Part shown: in pieces, positions 1 to 10,719 of the stretch | Layout of the letters: each line of letters starts with the position of its first letter | Position numbering within the stretch: position 1 is the stretch's first letter | The notes under the pieces: generated by a model | Seen by the model: the letters and a program-made list of their open reading frames with translations, nothing else | Database searches by the model: none | What the model was told of the DNA's origin: nothing | Assembly: GCF_000276665.1 (NCBI RefSeq) | Contig: NW_004955405.1 | Coordinates: 17,913,059-17,977,058, forward strand | DNA length: 64,000 bases | Direction of reading: 5' to 3' | Origin: Chinchilla lanigera | Taxonomy: Eukaryota; Chordata; Mammalia; Rodentia; Chinchillidae | Made by a program: the position numbers and the translations under genes

Positions 1-2584
1 TTTGAATCTGTATACCAATTTGGGAGTATGGCCATTTTCACAATGTTGGCTCTTCCTATCCAGGAGCAATAAATATTATTCCATTTTCTATAATCCTGTT
101 CAATTTCCTTTCTCAGAATACTGCAATTTTCACTCTATAGATCTTTTACTTCCTTTGTTAGATTGGTTCCCAAGCATTTCATTTTTGGGGAGGCTATTGT
201 GATAAGTATGGTTTCCCTACTTTCTCTCTCAATGTGTTTATTATTTGTGTACAGGAATGCGATTGATTTTTGATTGTTGACTTTGTATCCAGCTATGCTA
301 CCAAATTTGGTTATTAAATCTACAAGTCTTTTGGTGGAGTTTTTGGGGTATTCTATGTAGAGCATCACGTCATATCCAAATAATGATAATTTCATTTCTT
401 TCTTTCCAATCCTTATTCATTTTTTTTTTTTTTTGCTCTCTTGTCTAATTGCTCTGGCTAATGTTTCTAGAAGTATATTAAATAGGAGTGGTAACAGTGG
501 ACATCTTTATCTTACTCCTGATTTTAAAGTAAAAGCTTTCAGTTTTTGTTCATTTAGTATGACATTTGCTGTTGGTTTGTCATAGACAGCTTTTATCAGA
601 TTGAGGTAAAGACTATCCATTCTGATTTTCTGTAGGGTTTTTATCATGAATGAGTGTTGGATTTTATCAAAAGCTTTTTCTGCATCTATTGAGATAATCA
701 TGTGATTTTTGCCTTTGGCTCTGTTGATATGGTGTGTTACATTTATTGATTTGCATATGTTGAACCATCTCTATATTCCTGGGATGAATCTCACTTGATC
801 ATGGTGTATAATCTTCTTGGTGATTTGCTACATTCTGTTTGCTAGTTTTTTATTGTGAATTTTTGCATATATGTTCATTAGGGAGATAGGCCTGTAGTTC
901 TCCATTTTGGTTGGGTCTTTCTCTGGTTTTGGTATCAGGGTAATACTTGCCTCTAGGAATCAGTTAGGGAGAATTGCTTCCCTTTCAGTTTCATTAAAGA
1001 GTGTGAGAAGAATTACCATTAAATCTTCTCTAAATTTATTGAAGAATTGAGCTGTGAATCCATCAGGACCTGGACTTTTCTTTGTTGGTAAGTTTTTAAT
1101 TACATTTTCAAATTTTTGGCTGATATTAGGTTATTCAGAATTTTACATCTTCTTGATCTAGCTTTACATCTTTACATAATTTACATATATCTAGGAATCT
1201 GTCCATTTCTGCTGTGTTTCCATCCTGTGACAGTAAAGATTTTCAAACTAAGAACTGATGATCTTCTGAATTTCAATGGGATTTGTAGTGATTTCACCCT
1301 TTTTATTCCTTATTGTATGAATATGAGTTTTTCTTTCCTTTTTAGAGAGGGTTGCATAGGGGCTTATCAGTTTTATTCATTCTTTTAAAGCAACCAAATC
1401 TTCATTAATTCTTTGCATTGTTTTCTTAGTCTCCATTTCATTAATTTATGCTCTGGTCTTTATAATTTCTTGCCTTCCTTGAGTTTTGAGCTTGACTTAC
1501 TCTTCTTCATCTAGAAGCTTGAGGTACAGCATAAGTTTATTTATTTGTGCTCATTTCGTTTTCCTGATGTGATAATTAACCACTTTTGTTGCATCCCATG
1601 GGTTCCAGCCAGCTGCATCTAGATTTTCATTTGATTGTAAATATTGTTTAATTTCTTCTTTAATTACATGTGTGACCCATTGGTTGTTCAGGAAGGTGTT
1701 ATTTAATTTCTATGTGTTTCTGGAGTTTTTGTGATTTCTTTTGTCAGTAATTTCCAGTTTCACTGCACTATGGTCAGATAATGTACATGGGATAATTTCA
1801 ATTCCTTTGCATTTACTTAAGCATATTCTTTATGGCAGTATATGGTCTATTTTATTTTATTTTTTATTTTTTCATTTTTTTGGTTTTTCTCCGGTACCGG
1901 GAACAGAACTCACGACCTTGCGCTTGCGAGGCAGGCGCTTTTGCCGCTGAGCTAAATCCCCAGCCCCTATATGGTCTATTTTAGAGAACATCCCATATAC
2001 AATGAAGAAGAATGTGTATTCTGATGTTATTGGGTGGAACACTCTGTAATGTCTACTAAGCCCATTTGTTCACAGTTTTGGTTTAGTTCTGTTATTTCTT
2101 TGCTGATTTTTTGCCTACTTCACCTATCTTTTTGTGACACTGGGGTGTGTAAGTCCCCTTTATGAGTGCATTACTGCTAATTTCATTTTTCATGTCTGTT
2201 AAAATTAATATTATATAGTTGGATGCTCCTGTATTTGGGCATAGATACTTATAATTTTTATTTCTTCTTCTTGCAGTTTTTAATTAACAAGTATGTGGTG
2301 ACCTTCTTTATCTCTTTTGATTATTCTTGGTTTGAAGTTCACATTGTTTATAAACAGAATAGCTATCCCTGCTTTTTTCTGGGTTCCTGTCATGTGGAGC
2401 ATTTTTTCTACACTTTGACCTTAAGTCTGTGAATTTTCTTGTGAGTTATATGTTTTTCTTGTATACAGCATAATGTTGGATTTTGTTTCTTGATCCACTC
2501 TGCCAGTCTGCTTCCTTTGGTTGGTGAATTGAGGCCATTTACATTGATACTTACAACTGTTATGTATTGGCTTACCTCTATCAT
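1..2584 (-). pseudogene. LINE-1 ORF2 remnant (endonuclease/reverse transcriptase), partial
   Basis: The likely start is the ATG at 2584 (minus), whose translation opens MIEVSQYITVVSINVNGLN, the usual beginning of the ORF2 endonuclease domain. Around 507-960 the minus strand encodes reverse-transcriptase residues, including [14 protein letters not shown], the block with the first catalytic aspartate. An intact ORF2 makes a protein of roughly 1,250-1,300 residues that nicks DNA and reverse-transcribes LINE-1 and SINE RNA. Here only the first two-thirds is in view, many in-frame stops are present, and an ID SINE is inserted at 1855-1967. It is a pseudogene. Confidence 0.93.
1855..1967 (-). mobile_element. 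ID SINE (tRNA-Ala derived), inserted in LINE-1 ORF2
   Basis: The reverse complement reads GGGGCTGGGGATTTAGCTCA at its head, followed by an A box, a B box with GAG/TTCG-like sequence, CCGGTACCGG, and an A-rich tail. A 16-bp target duplication, TATATGGTCTATTTTA, is perfect at 1839-1854 and 1968-1983. The perfect duplication and intact CCGGTACCGG mark it as one of the youngest insertions here. An ID has an internal pol III promoter but encodes no protein. Confidence 0.95.
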
Positions 2585-2624
2585 GTTGTTTTCCCACTGT
2601 TGGTGCCCTACTTTTCCCCTCTGT

Positions 2625-3702
2625 TTAACTACTTCCTCTGCTTAGTGATTCCTTGCTATTGTTGTTCTTGAAGTTATGGTCAGTTTTACCTCTTTCTAGA
2701 ATATCTTGCAGTACTCTTTGTAAGGTTGATTTGATGCTCATGAATTTCTTCAGTTGTTCCTCATTGTGGAAGTATCTTATTTCTCTATTAATTTTTAAGG
2801 ATAGTTTTGCAGAGTACATCAGTCTGGGTTGGAAGTTGTTTTCTTTCAGGACCTTAAAAATTTCACTCTGAGGTCTTCTTGGCTTGATGGTTTGTGTTGA
2901 AAAATACACTGTGATTCTGATGGGCTTTCCTTTATAAGTGATATGTTTCTTTCCTCTAACAGCTTTAAATATTCTGTTTTAATTTTGCTGAATTTCTGGG
3001 ATCTTGATTTTTATGTGTCTAGGTATAGATTTATTTTGGTTATGGCTAATTGGAGTTCTATATGCCTCACTTACTTGTATGTCAGATTCTTCTCCCACAC
3101 TTGGGAAATTTTCTGCTACTACTTCTACAAATAATCTTTTTATGTCATCCATATTGACTCCTCCTGTTTCATTGACACCTATCAGTCTTATATTATTTTT
3201 CTTTGCATCATCTTACAAAGGTTGAATTGTATTTCCTGGTTCCTTGCTATTTTTAAGAGATCTTTCCTCTCTTGATCACTAGCTGCAATGCTGTCTTCAA
3301 GGTCTGAAAGTTCATCTTCAGTTTCGTTCAAGCAGTTTTGCTAGCTTTCAGTGGAATTTTTAATTTTCTGGATATATGTTTGAACCTGTTTCATGCATTC
3401 TAATTCTTTCCTATATTGTTCATGCAATGTTTCCATCATTTTTCTATGTTCCCTTATGTTTTTAATCTGTGTCTTCTTTATATGTGCTGAGCAATTCTTT
3501 CCTTATTGTTGTCATTTCTTTTTTTCACCTGAAATATTAGTTCTGATCTGATTTCTTCTATGGCCTGATGGAGTTTTTCTTTACTTCAGTAGCTGTCACT
3601 TTAGAAATTTCAGGTGTGTATCTTCCAAGTTCTTCTATGTCAGTGTCCCTTGAACTTGTTCTGGATGGGCTGGAGGCCTGAGATTGCATTTTGATACTTC
3701 AT
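2625..3702 (-). pseudogene. LINE-1 ORF1 remnant (RNA-binding chaperone)
   Basis: Residues from 2909 down to the stop at 2625 form the conserved ORF1 C-terminal domain, with KPRRP near its start, QPRLMYSAKLS in the middle and LQRVLQDILE near its end. In working elements this protein trimerises through a coiled coil and coats LINE-1 RNA. The upstream half (2910-3702) should hold the coiled coil and RRM domain but is split among frames. A plausible original ATG lies at 3702. The frame from it stops quickly, so the gene is decayed. Its position 41 bp upstream of ORF2 is the normal order. Confidence 0.88.
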
Positions 3703-4240
3703 TTTGACATTTTCAGAGCTCCAAAAGTTCATCAGGGCTTCGCATCACTCCTGCTATAGTTGGAGTGTGGGGTGTGGCTCACCAAGGCTCTTGAAATTCC
3801 ACAGGGCTCAGCATCAAACTCACAACAATGGGATGTTTTAGGGGGTGGCTCATCATGTCTCCTGAAGCTGTCCAGGGCTCAGCATCACTCCTGCAATGGT
3901 GGGGGAATGGGTTGTGGCTCACCAAACCTCCCAAAATTCCCCAGTGCTCAGTGTCACTCTCTAATCAGTGGAGGGGCAGTCAGCAGTTCACCAAGGCTTC
4001 CAGAGTTCACTGGGGCTCAGCATTACTCCTGTGATAGGGGGTGCAGGTTGCAGCTTACTGGATTTTCCAAAGCTGTCTGGGGGTCAGTGTTGCTCCCACA
4101 GTGGTGGGAGGGGGCAGCAGTTCACTGAGGTTTTGGCAGCTGTCAGGGGCTCAGTGTTGCTCCCATGAAGTTGGGGTGGGCAGCTCACTGAGGCCCCCAA
4201 AGCTCTCTGGGGCTCAGAATCACTCCTGCCATGATTCTTT
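3703..4240 (-). repeat. LINE-1 5' region made of ~69-bp tandem units
   Basis: About eight degenerate units are marked by recurrent GGGCTCAGCATCACTCCTG-like cores near 3734, 3803, 3874, 3943, 4012, 4079, 4146 and 4209, with spacing of 63-71 bp. Their position just upstream of ORF1 matches the tandem promoter monomers known from rodent LINE-1 5' UTRs. Promoter activity is inference. The array is more GC-rich than its surroundings. Because the period is close to 23 codons, stops are absent from several plus frames at once, which produces spurious ORFs of up to 122 codons. Confidence 0.75.
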
Positions 4241-4244
4241 GTCA

Positions 4245-4670
4245 TTTTAGATGTAACTTTTATCTTTTAAATCCAGATCAAGTGCTACTATTTTCTCCAT
4301 AAACTTTGTGATCTGTAATTTGCATTATCTTAATTTTGGCTTCTTAAGACCATATACATAATTCCATGGTCCATAATTCCATGAAGTTGAATTTTATTTT
4401 TTAGATACATTTTTTTTTCTAGAGAAAAGAGCGATGTTTCCTGAAGCTTTTTAAATCTGTAAATTTCAGAATCCCTAAAGTAATGTGTCAAATTAGGTTA
4501 GCTGACTAGTCTAACAATACTTTTCATTTCAAAAAGGTCAACAGTAAAAATGGATGTGCTTTTGCATTACTAAGTTGAACTGGTGGTGTTGAATATTTAA
4601 TTATGTGCTCTGCAAAAAAAAAAATTGCAATGAGATTCATACCATTTAGAATATTGTTTAATGGCATCAG
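4245..4670. other. Unique AT-rich DNA
   Basis: No ORF, SINE or LINE signature recognised between the LINE-1 5' end and the purine-rich tract. There is one A run at about 4614-4624. Confidence 0.5.
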
Positions 4671-4671
4671 C

Positions 4672-4747
4672 AGAGAGAAAGCAAGACAGAGACAGAGACA
4701 GTGACAGAGAGACAGAAAGGCAGAGAAAGAAAGAGACAGAGAGCAAG
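4672..4747. repeat. Purine-rich (GACAGA)-type imperfect simple repeat
   Basis: Degenerate tandem GACAGA, CAGAGA and AAAGAGAC units on the plus strand, almost free of pyrimidines other than regularly spaced C. Confidence 0.85.
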
Positions 4748-4749
4748 AA

Positions 4750-5808
4750 TAACACTTTAGAAGAAATAGAGGGCTATCTTCATTGTTAAAGAAAGTCTTA
4801 GAGAAATTTTACATATTCTACATTCTGCTTTGAAAAGATAAAAGAAAATTTTCAATAAGTATAAAATATCAAACTATCATACAATATATTTTCCTGAATC
4901 TTGTCATCCTTGATACTGGTCAAAATGAAAGAGTCCTGTTAAAGGAAATATTTCCGTTGATTGTTATTTATAGGCCAGTTGCCTTTTTATATTTTCTGAT
5001 CTCCATTCCACACAGTTTTTATTTACACATTTTACTTTTTCCTCCTGGAGCTAATCGAAACCTGTTTAGTTCACCTTCCAACAAACTGAGGCAACAGAAG
5101 TGAAGACCATTTATTTCATTACACCAGGAGGAGAGGAGGGGTCAGGGAAGGCTACGTGTGGGAGTGGCATTCTCTTCAGGCCCTATTGCCACTTGAGAAT
5201 CATCATTTTACTCACTTTACTCTCCTGCAAAATATTTCTTCAAAAACAATTCCTAGTACTGTCTATGAACACTGCAATCAGCCTTACTATGTTTTTTTTT
5301 TTACTTCAAACCCAAGCATCATCTCTTACAAGTTTAGAATCTCTGTAGAGAGTTCATCAATTTACCCAAAATCTTTCACTAATGCCCTTCCCAGTGAACA
5401 TCATCAAAATCTACATCCAATGAAAAGATTTAATCTTTGAGTCCTCATTGAGATCTGTATTTTGTTTTCATTCCCTTTTAAATTTTTAATTTAATCCTCC
5501 AAAATACCACATAAATGCAGATCATCACTGCTTCCCATTACCCTATGTCCTATCTTCTTATCTTGGCATTCATTGTTCAAATTTGTTCTCAACTTTTGCC
5601 TCTAGATGTCCTGTAACTTGCACAAGATTATAATTAATCCAACAGTTCTCCAAATACATATAACTCTCCAGAGACTAAGTCTTTCTCATGACCTCTCTCC
5701 ATCTTTTTCAACCTCTTCTGGGGAGGGGAGTGTCTCCTTTAGAGTATACATTACTTTACTCTTTCTATGTGAATGTATCTGTGTGCCTTTCTGGACTTAC
5801 ATAGAACT
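4750..5808. other. Unique DNA without a recognisable gene
   Basis: ORFs of 82, 94 and 72 codons lie at 5100-5348, 5156-5440 and 5606-5824 (plus). They overlap in different frames, are hydrophobic or low in complexity, and match no family I recognise. I regard them as chance ORFs. Confidence 0.5.
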
Positions 5809-5824
5809 ATATCACACTGTTTGA

Positions 5825-5928
5825 GGGGCTGGGGATTTAACTCAGTGGCACAGCGCCTGCTTGGTAAGTGCAAGGCTGTGAGTTTGATTCCCTGTACTGG
5901 AAAACAAAACAAAACAATACAAAAATAT
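5825..5928 (+). mobile_element. ID SINE
   Basis: The head GGGGCTGGGGATTTAACTCA is followed by an A-box/B-box tRNA body, then GTACTGG and an AAAAC-rich tail. The target duplication ATATCACACTGTTTGA (5809-5824) recurs at 5929-5944 with one mismatch. GTACTGG looks like the CCGGTACCGG end after CpG decay. Confidence 0.93.
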
Positions 5929-5944
5929 ATATCCCACTGTTTGA

Positions 5945-7767
5945 AAGCATTTATTTCTTTGTTCTATGGTTGACTGGGTATGTACTCAAGTCTCTTCACC
6001 TGAAAGGTGGCATAGCTTACTGTGTTAGTGTAGTTTAATATTTATTCAGTGATTGCCTCCACTTAGCTTTCACTGAGTAATCCTTTCACTCCTTAGAACT
6101 GCAGTTGTACAATATGCAATATAAGGACACTGGTTAAAAGGACATTTTAAATTTGCCACATTTTCTATGAAATCATCAGAAAAACTGACCAGGGCTTTTC
6201 TATTCATTTGTCCTATATCACTGTCCTTATAGCAGTGTAGTAGGAGTAGATATTCAAAAATATTCGTTGAATAAGAAGTATTTTCTAAATTCTTTTGCAC
6301 AGGGTATGATAATTTATAAGGAGTTTGTAAACCATTTGGAGACCTAGTTCTTTAGTCACCTACCATCTGTTCATCACATTTCTGATTGGATTTTCTCACT
6401 GCATCGTGTCTCATGGGTCACTTCTTTAGCCTATGACACAAATACTAAAACCAGTAGAAATAATATGGAATGTCAGGTTTGGAGAAACAGAATTTAAAGT
6501 TCTAGTGACAAGATATACAGTCTGGCACTGCCACAGTTGCTTTTAAAAGACTTTTCAAAACTCAGTACAACTTAAAAGGATGATTCTTGTACCTTATAAA
6601 ACTTCCAATGTTGTACATCACTAAGAAGGCCCGATTCCATGGTCTATTTTGCTTGAACTGCTACTAAGGCTGAAGTCACAACTGATTGTTGAATTGCTTG
6701 CCAATAGCCATTAAATTTGCAGTAGTATATAAATGTTTAAATGGCAATATCTTGTAAACAGTGCAATTTATATCTTTCAGAAGCCTATTTTTAAAAACTG
6801 ATATCTTTACATTTTTACATTAATAAACAAGGTTGAAGAAGTTACTTATTTTTATAATGAATTTCAAGATATTCTGGAAAAGGATATATAATAACAGATG
6901 GTTAATTTTCAATGTAGCCAAAATATAGCCTATGCTCTGAGGATAGTTTCTCTCATTTTGAATGTTTAAATAACAGTAATCTTAGTAAATGTTACCATTT
7001 GCCCTTCCATATGTAATATAGGAATGAAGTTTTAGCTGTTGAAGGGATTAATTTTATTTATATTTATATGGGAGATGAAGGCTCAATAAAAACTGAAAAT
7101 ACTTTTGATACATAAGTTACTACATACTGCATAGGTTCTATTTAAAAAATATCAGTGAGCTACTAACAGCCCTCAGATTTTTGTCTGTGTACCCTATACT
7201 ATTTGTAAGTAGACATCCATTTTTGGCTTTTGGCAGCAGGGGGGTGTGGATAAATGTTAAGAATGCAAGTATAACAGCAAAATTCCGGAATAAAAATATG
7301 CCTTTTGAAAATAGTACTGCTTTAAAAATAGGTTATTTTTTAAAATAATAAAGAATATTGTTATTAAATCACAAGGAAAAAAATGAAGCCAAGCTGTATT
7401 AATGCAAAGCAAATAAAATATGATATAATTCAAAACAGAAATACAGCTTATTTATGTTTGCCAATTTTTAAAATATTTACAATTTAAATATTTACAATTT
7501 CTATTTGCAATTTTGGAGAAATTATTTTGGGTAGAAATTAATTTTAATATACATTGTTGCCCTCTGCTGAAGTGGCTGAGATTATTATCCATTGTGCAAA
7601 AGTAGTTTAGATTGATATACAATAATTTCAAAGGAAAAAATGTTTTCATTAGTTTTTTGGACATGACTTAGCATTTTTTAAATTTTAGATTATTTTTCAT
7701 TTTAAAGAGAAAAGGAAAACAATAACAAAATAATCACAATGAAGACAAAAAAACAAACAATACAAAA
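5945..7767. other. Unique AT-rich DNA, about 1.8 kb
   Basis: No repeat or gene signature recognised. The two minus ORFs of 76 codons (6070-6300) and 70 codons (7452-7664) resemble no known protein. Confidence 0.5.
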
Positions 7768-7782
7768 ACAATATAGGATTTC

Positions 7783-7904
7783 TGTTTGTTTGGTTTTTTT
7801 TTATTGTTGTTGTTTTCTGTTTTTTTTTCCGGTACCGGGGATCGAACTCACGACATCATGCTTGCAAGGCAGGCGCTGTACCACTGAGCTAAACCCCAAA
7901 CCCC
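7783..7904 (-). mobile_element. ID SINE
   Basis: On the minus strand a GGGGTTTGGGGTTTAGCTCA head is followed by the tRNA-like body, CCGGTACCGG and a long A/CAACA-rich tail. A perfect 15-bp target duplication ACAATATAGGATTTC lies at 7768-7782 and 7905-7919. Confidence 0.94.
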
Positions 7905-7919
7905 ACAATATAGGATTTC

Positions 7920-8404
7920 AAAACACGAGATAGAAATTAACAATAGTTGTTATATTACATATTGTTATTTTCAATGAAGTTGCTCAGGTTACCAGATGCA
8001 AGAATGAAACATTGATCAAACAGTTAAAGGCAATAACAAGTAATAAAAAACACATTAGAAATACAAGATGTTATGATTCAGCAATGGCTCTTGGTCAAGA
8101 GAAAAGAAAAAAAAAACAATTTAAGCATTAACTGCTCCTTTCAATAAACCAACAGAAACTAGTATTACAATTATCTTAGCTATCTTGTGTATATAAATAT
8201 AACTATTTTTCCCTTCCTTCTTTAAAGCAAAATTTTAAAACAAGATAAGAAAAGGGTAACAATGGTTAATACATTGTGTATAATTATCTTTAAATTAGTT
8301 ACTCAGAGTATGAGATATTGGCATTTAATTGTCCAAATAATATTAGCACAAAGCTTCCTTTTCTGTGAACGAAGAGAAATGAGTAGTGTAACTTATTTAA
8401 CTAT
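7920..8404. other. Unique AT-rich DNA
   Basis: No recognisable feature apart from short A runs. It leads into a TA microsatellite at the 3' end of a LINE-1. Confidence 0.5.
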
Positions 8405-8448
8405 CATATATATATATATGTGTATATATATATATATATGTATATATT
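8405..8448. repeat. (TA)n microsatellite with TG interruptions
   Basis: Nearly pure alternating AT with single GTGT/GT interruptions. It abuts the 3' end of the adjacent minus-strand LINE-1, so it may have grown from that element's tail. Confidence 0.9.
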
Positions 8449-10719
8449 TTCTTCTTTGCTTTTCCCTTTCTTCAATCTCCATTACCCCATCCAACTTTCC
8501 CTTTCTTTTTGCAGGTTCTTCCTACTTTAAAATATCTATTGTGTATTACAGATCCTATTTACTCTTTCAGCTCCTCAAGCTAGGGAGACAATATGATGTT
8601 TACATGTGTGCATCTAGTTTATTTCACTTATGAGTATGGTCTCAAGATGCATCCATTAACCTATAAAGGTCTCCAGTTTATCCTTCTTTATGACTGAGTA
8701 GTACTCCATTATATATATAACAAAAAAAACCCACATTCCTCAGCTGATGGGCATTTGAGTTGTTTCCAAATTCTAGTCATTGCAAATTGTGCTGCTATGA
8801 ACACGAATGCACATATATCACTGTGGTACAATGTTTTTAATTCTTCTGGAAAGATACCCAGCAGGGAAATAGCCTGGTCAAATGGGACCTCTGATCCTAG
8901 TTTTTTGAAAAATCTCCACACTGACTTCCGCAGTAGTTGCACCAGCCTACACTCCCATCAAGAGTGGAGAAAGGTTCCTTTTGCCCCACAGCCCTGTCAG
9001 CATTTGTTATTGCTTGATTTCTTTGTAATAGCCATTCTTTCCAGGGTGGAATGAAATCTCAGTTTTATTTTAATTTGCATCTCTCAAATGACCAGTGATG
9101 CTGAACATGTTTTCATATATTTCTTTGCTGTTTGTATTTCTTCATCTGCCTATTTTTAGATTTGGTCTTTAAATTTGGGAGATCTGATTTCTTTGAGTTC
9201 TTTATACATTCTTGATAGTAATCCTTTGTCTGAGGAACACTCACAAATATTTTTTCCCACATTATGTGCTGTCTCTTCACTCTATTGGTGGTTTCTCTTA
9301 AAGCTTTTTAATGAAATGAAACCCCAATTGTTGATTCTTTGTGACAGTTGATTCTTTGTACATGCACGAGACTGTGCAATCAGGGTTTTATTCATAAAGT
9401 CTTTGCCTGTACCAATGTCTTCAAGAGTTTTACTTATTCTATCTTCCAGGAGACTTAATGCTTCTGTTTTAATATTAGATATTTAATCCATTTAGAATAT
9501 AGTTTAGTACATGGTAAGAGATATGGGTCCAATATTAATCTTTGGTAGGTGCAGAGCCAGTTTTTTCAGCACCATTTTTTAAAGAGGATATCTTTCTTCC
9601 AGTGAGTGTATTTGGCACCTTTGTCAAAGATAAGATAGCTGAGTATGTCTGGAGTTGTTTCTGCTGCATCTTCTGTTTCACTGATCTTCAGGTCTGCTTT
9701 TTTGACAGTGCCATACTGTTTTTATCACAGAAGCTTTATACTAGAAGTCAGGGATTGTGATGCCCCACTTTGTGATCCAGAATTGCCTTTGCTATTCTAG
9801 GTCTCTTCTGGTTCTAAATGCATTTTAGGATTGTTTTCTCTAATTCTGTGAGATATGCTATTGGAATTTTGATCAGAATTGCATTAAATCTGTACGACAG
9901 TTTTGGAACAATGGCCATTTCCACAATATTGTTTCTTTCTACCCAAGAGCAAGGGATATCTTTCTATTTGCTGATATCCATTTCAATCTCCTTTTCCAGA
10001 GTACTGTAGTTTGACATCCTTCTTTAGATAAATTCCTAGGTATTTCATTTCTTTAATGCCATTGTGAAAGGTGTTGTTTCCCTAATTTCTCTCTCAGTGA
10101 GTTTGTTATTCATGTACAGGAAGGATATTGATTTTGAGTGTTGACTTTGTTTCGAACTATGCTGCTGAATTTGCTTATTAAATCTAACTGGGTTTTAGTA
10201 AAGTTTGGAGGTCTTCTATGTAGGTTATCATGTCATCCGCAAACACTGGTAATTTAACTTCTTCCTTTCCTTTTGTTATCCTTTATATTTCTTTCTCTTG
10301 TCTAATTGCTTTGGCTGAAATTTCCAGGACTATGTTGAATGAAAGTGGACACAGTAGACATCCTTGTCTTGTTCCTAATTTTAGAGAGAAACCTTTCAGT
10401 TTTGGTCCCATGCTTTGTCAAAAGCTTTTTCTACATCTATTGAGATGATCATATGATTTTTGTCACAGGCTGTAATAATATGGTGTATTATATTTAGTGA
10501 TTTACATATGTTGAACCATCCCTACATCCCTGGAACAAATCCTGCTTGGTCACAGTATATAATCTTTTAATTTCAAAGAGAATAAAAAATAACCAAATAA
10601 CAACAACATAGACAAAACAAAACACAGAAAAAAAACAATAAAAAATATACAAGTTTTTTAAATCTTCTTGATGATTTGCTGCATTCTGTTTGCCAGTATA
10701 TTATCGAGGATTTTTGCAT
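8449..10719 (-). mobile_element. LINE-1, minus strand, 5'-truncated in ORF2
   Basis: The 3' UTR occupies about 8449-8690. The ORF2 3' end follows on the minus strand, with an 8709-8942 translation that contains KSVWRFFKKLG and FIAAQFAMTRIWKQLKCP, conserved C-terminal ORF2 blocks. Reverse-transcriptase sequence reaches 10719, where similarity to the LINE-1 at 841-865 stops after a shared TTTTTGCAT. Compared with that copy, about 0.12 kb is missing near 10403-10415. Many stops are present. A 94-bp A-rich insert sits at 10567-10660. Confidence 0.92.
10567..10660 (+). repeat. A-rich 94-bp insert inside the LINE-1
   Basis: LINE-1 sequence is interrupted after AATCTT (10561-10566) and resumes with AATCTT at 10661-10666. 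The insert is almost all A with scattered C, T and G and has no SINE head. The flanking direct repeat suggests a target duplication around a heavily 5'-truncated retroposon tail, but slippage is also possible. Confidence 0.55.

Larger units (their letters stand above)
1..4240 (-). mobile_element. LINE-1, minus strand, 3' end outside window
   Basis: A non-LTR retrotransposon read right to left: tandem 5' region (about 3703-4240), ORF1 remnant, short spacer, then ORF2, which continues past the left edge. It is recognised from ORF2 endonuclease and reverse-transcriptase translations and from the ORF1 C-terminal domain. Both frames are broken by stops and frameshifts, so the copy is dead. An ID SINE (1855-1967) interrupts ORF2 and is therefore younger. 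The 3' UTR, poly(A) and one target-site duplication lie outside the window. Confidence 0.95.

Noticed and set aside
3703..4240. Possible CRISPR-like spaced repeats
   Set aside because: Units are degenerate throughout with no unique spacers, in a eukaryotic LINE-1.
3760..4250. Overlapping plus ORFs of 66-122 codons
   Set aside because: They lie in the LINE-1 tandem array, where the ~23-codon period keeps frames open; translations are repetitive and antisense to the element.
8262..8633. 123-codon plus ORF
   Set aside because: It runs through a TA microsatellite and the antisense LINE-1 3' UTR, giving tyrosine/isoleucine repeats.
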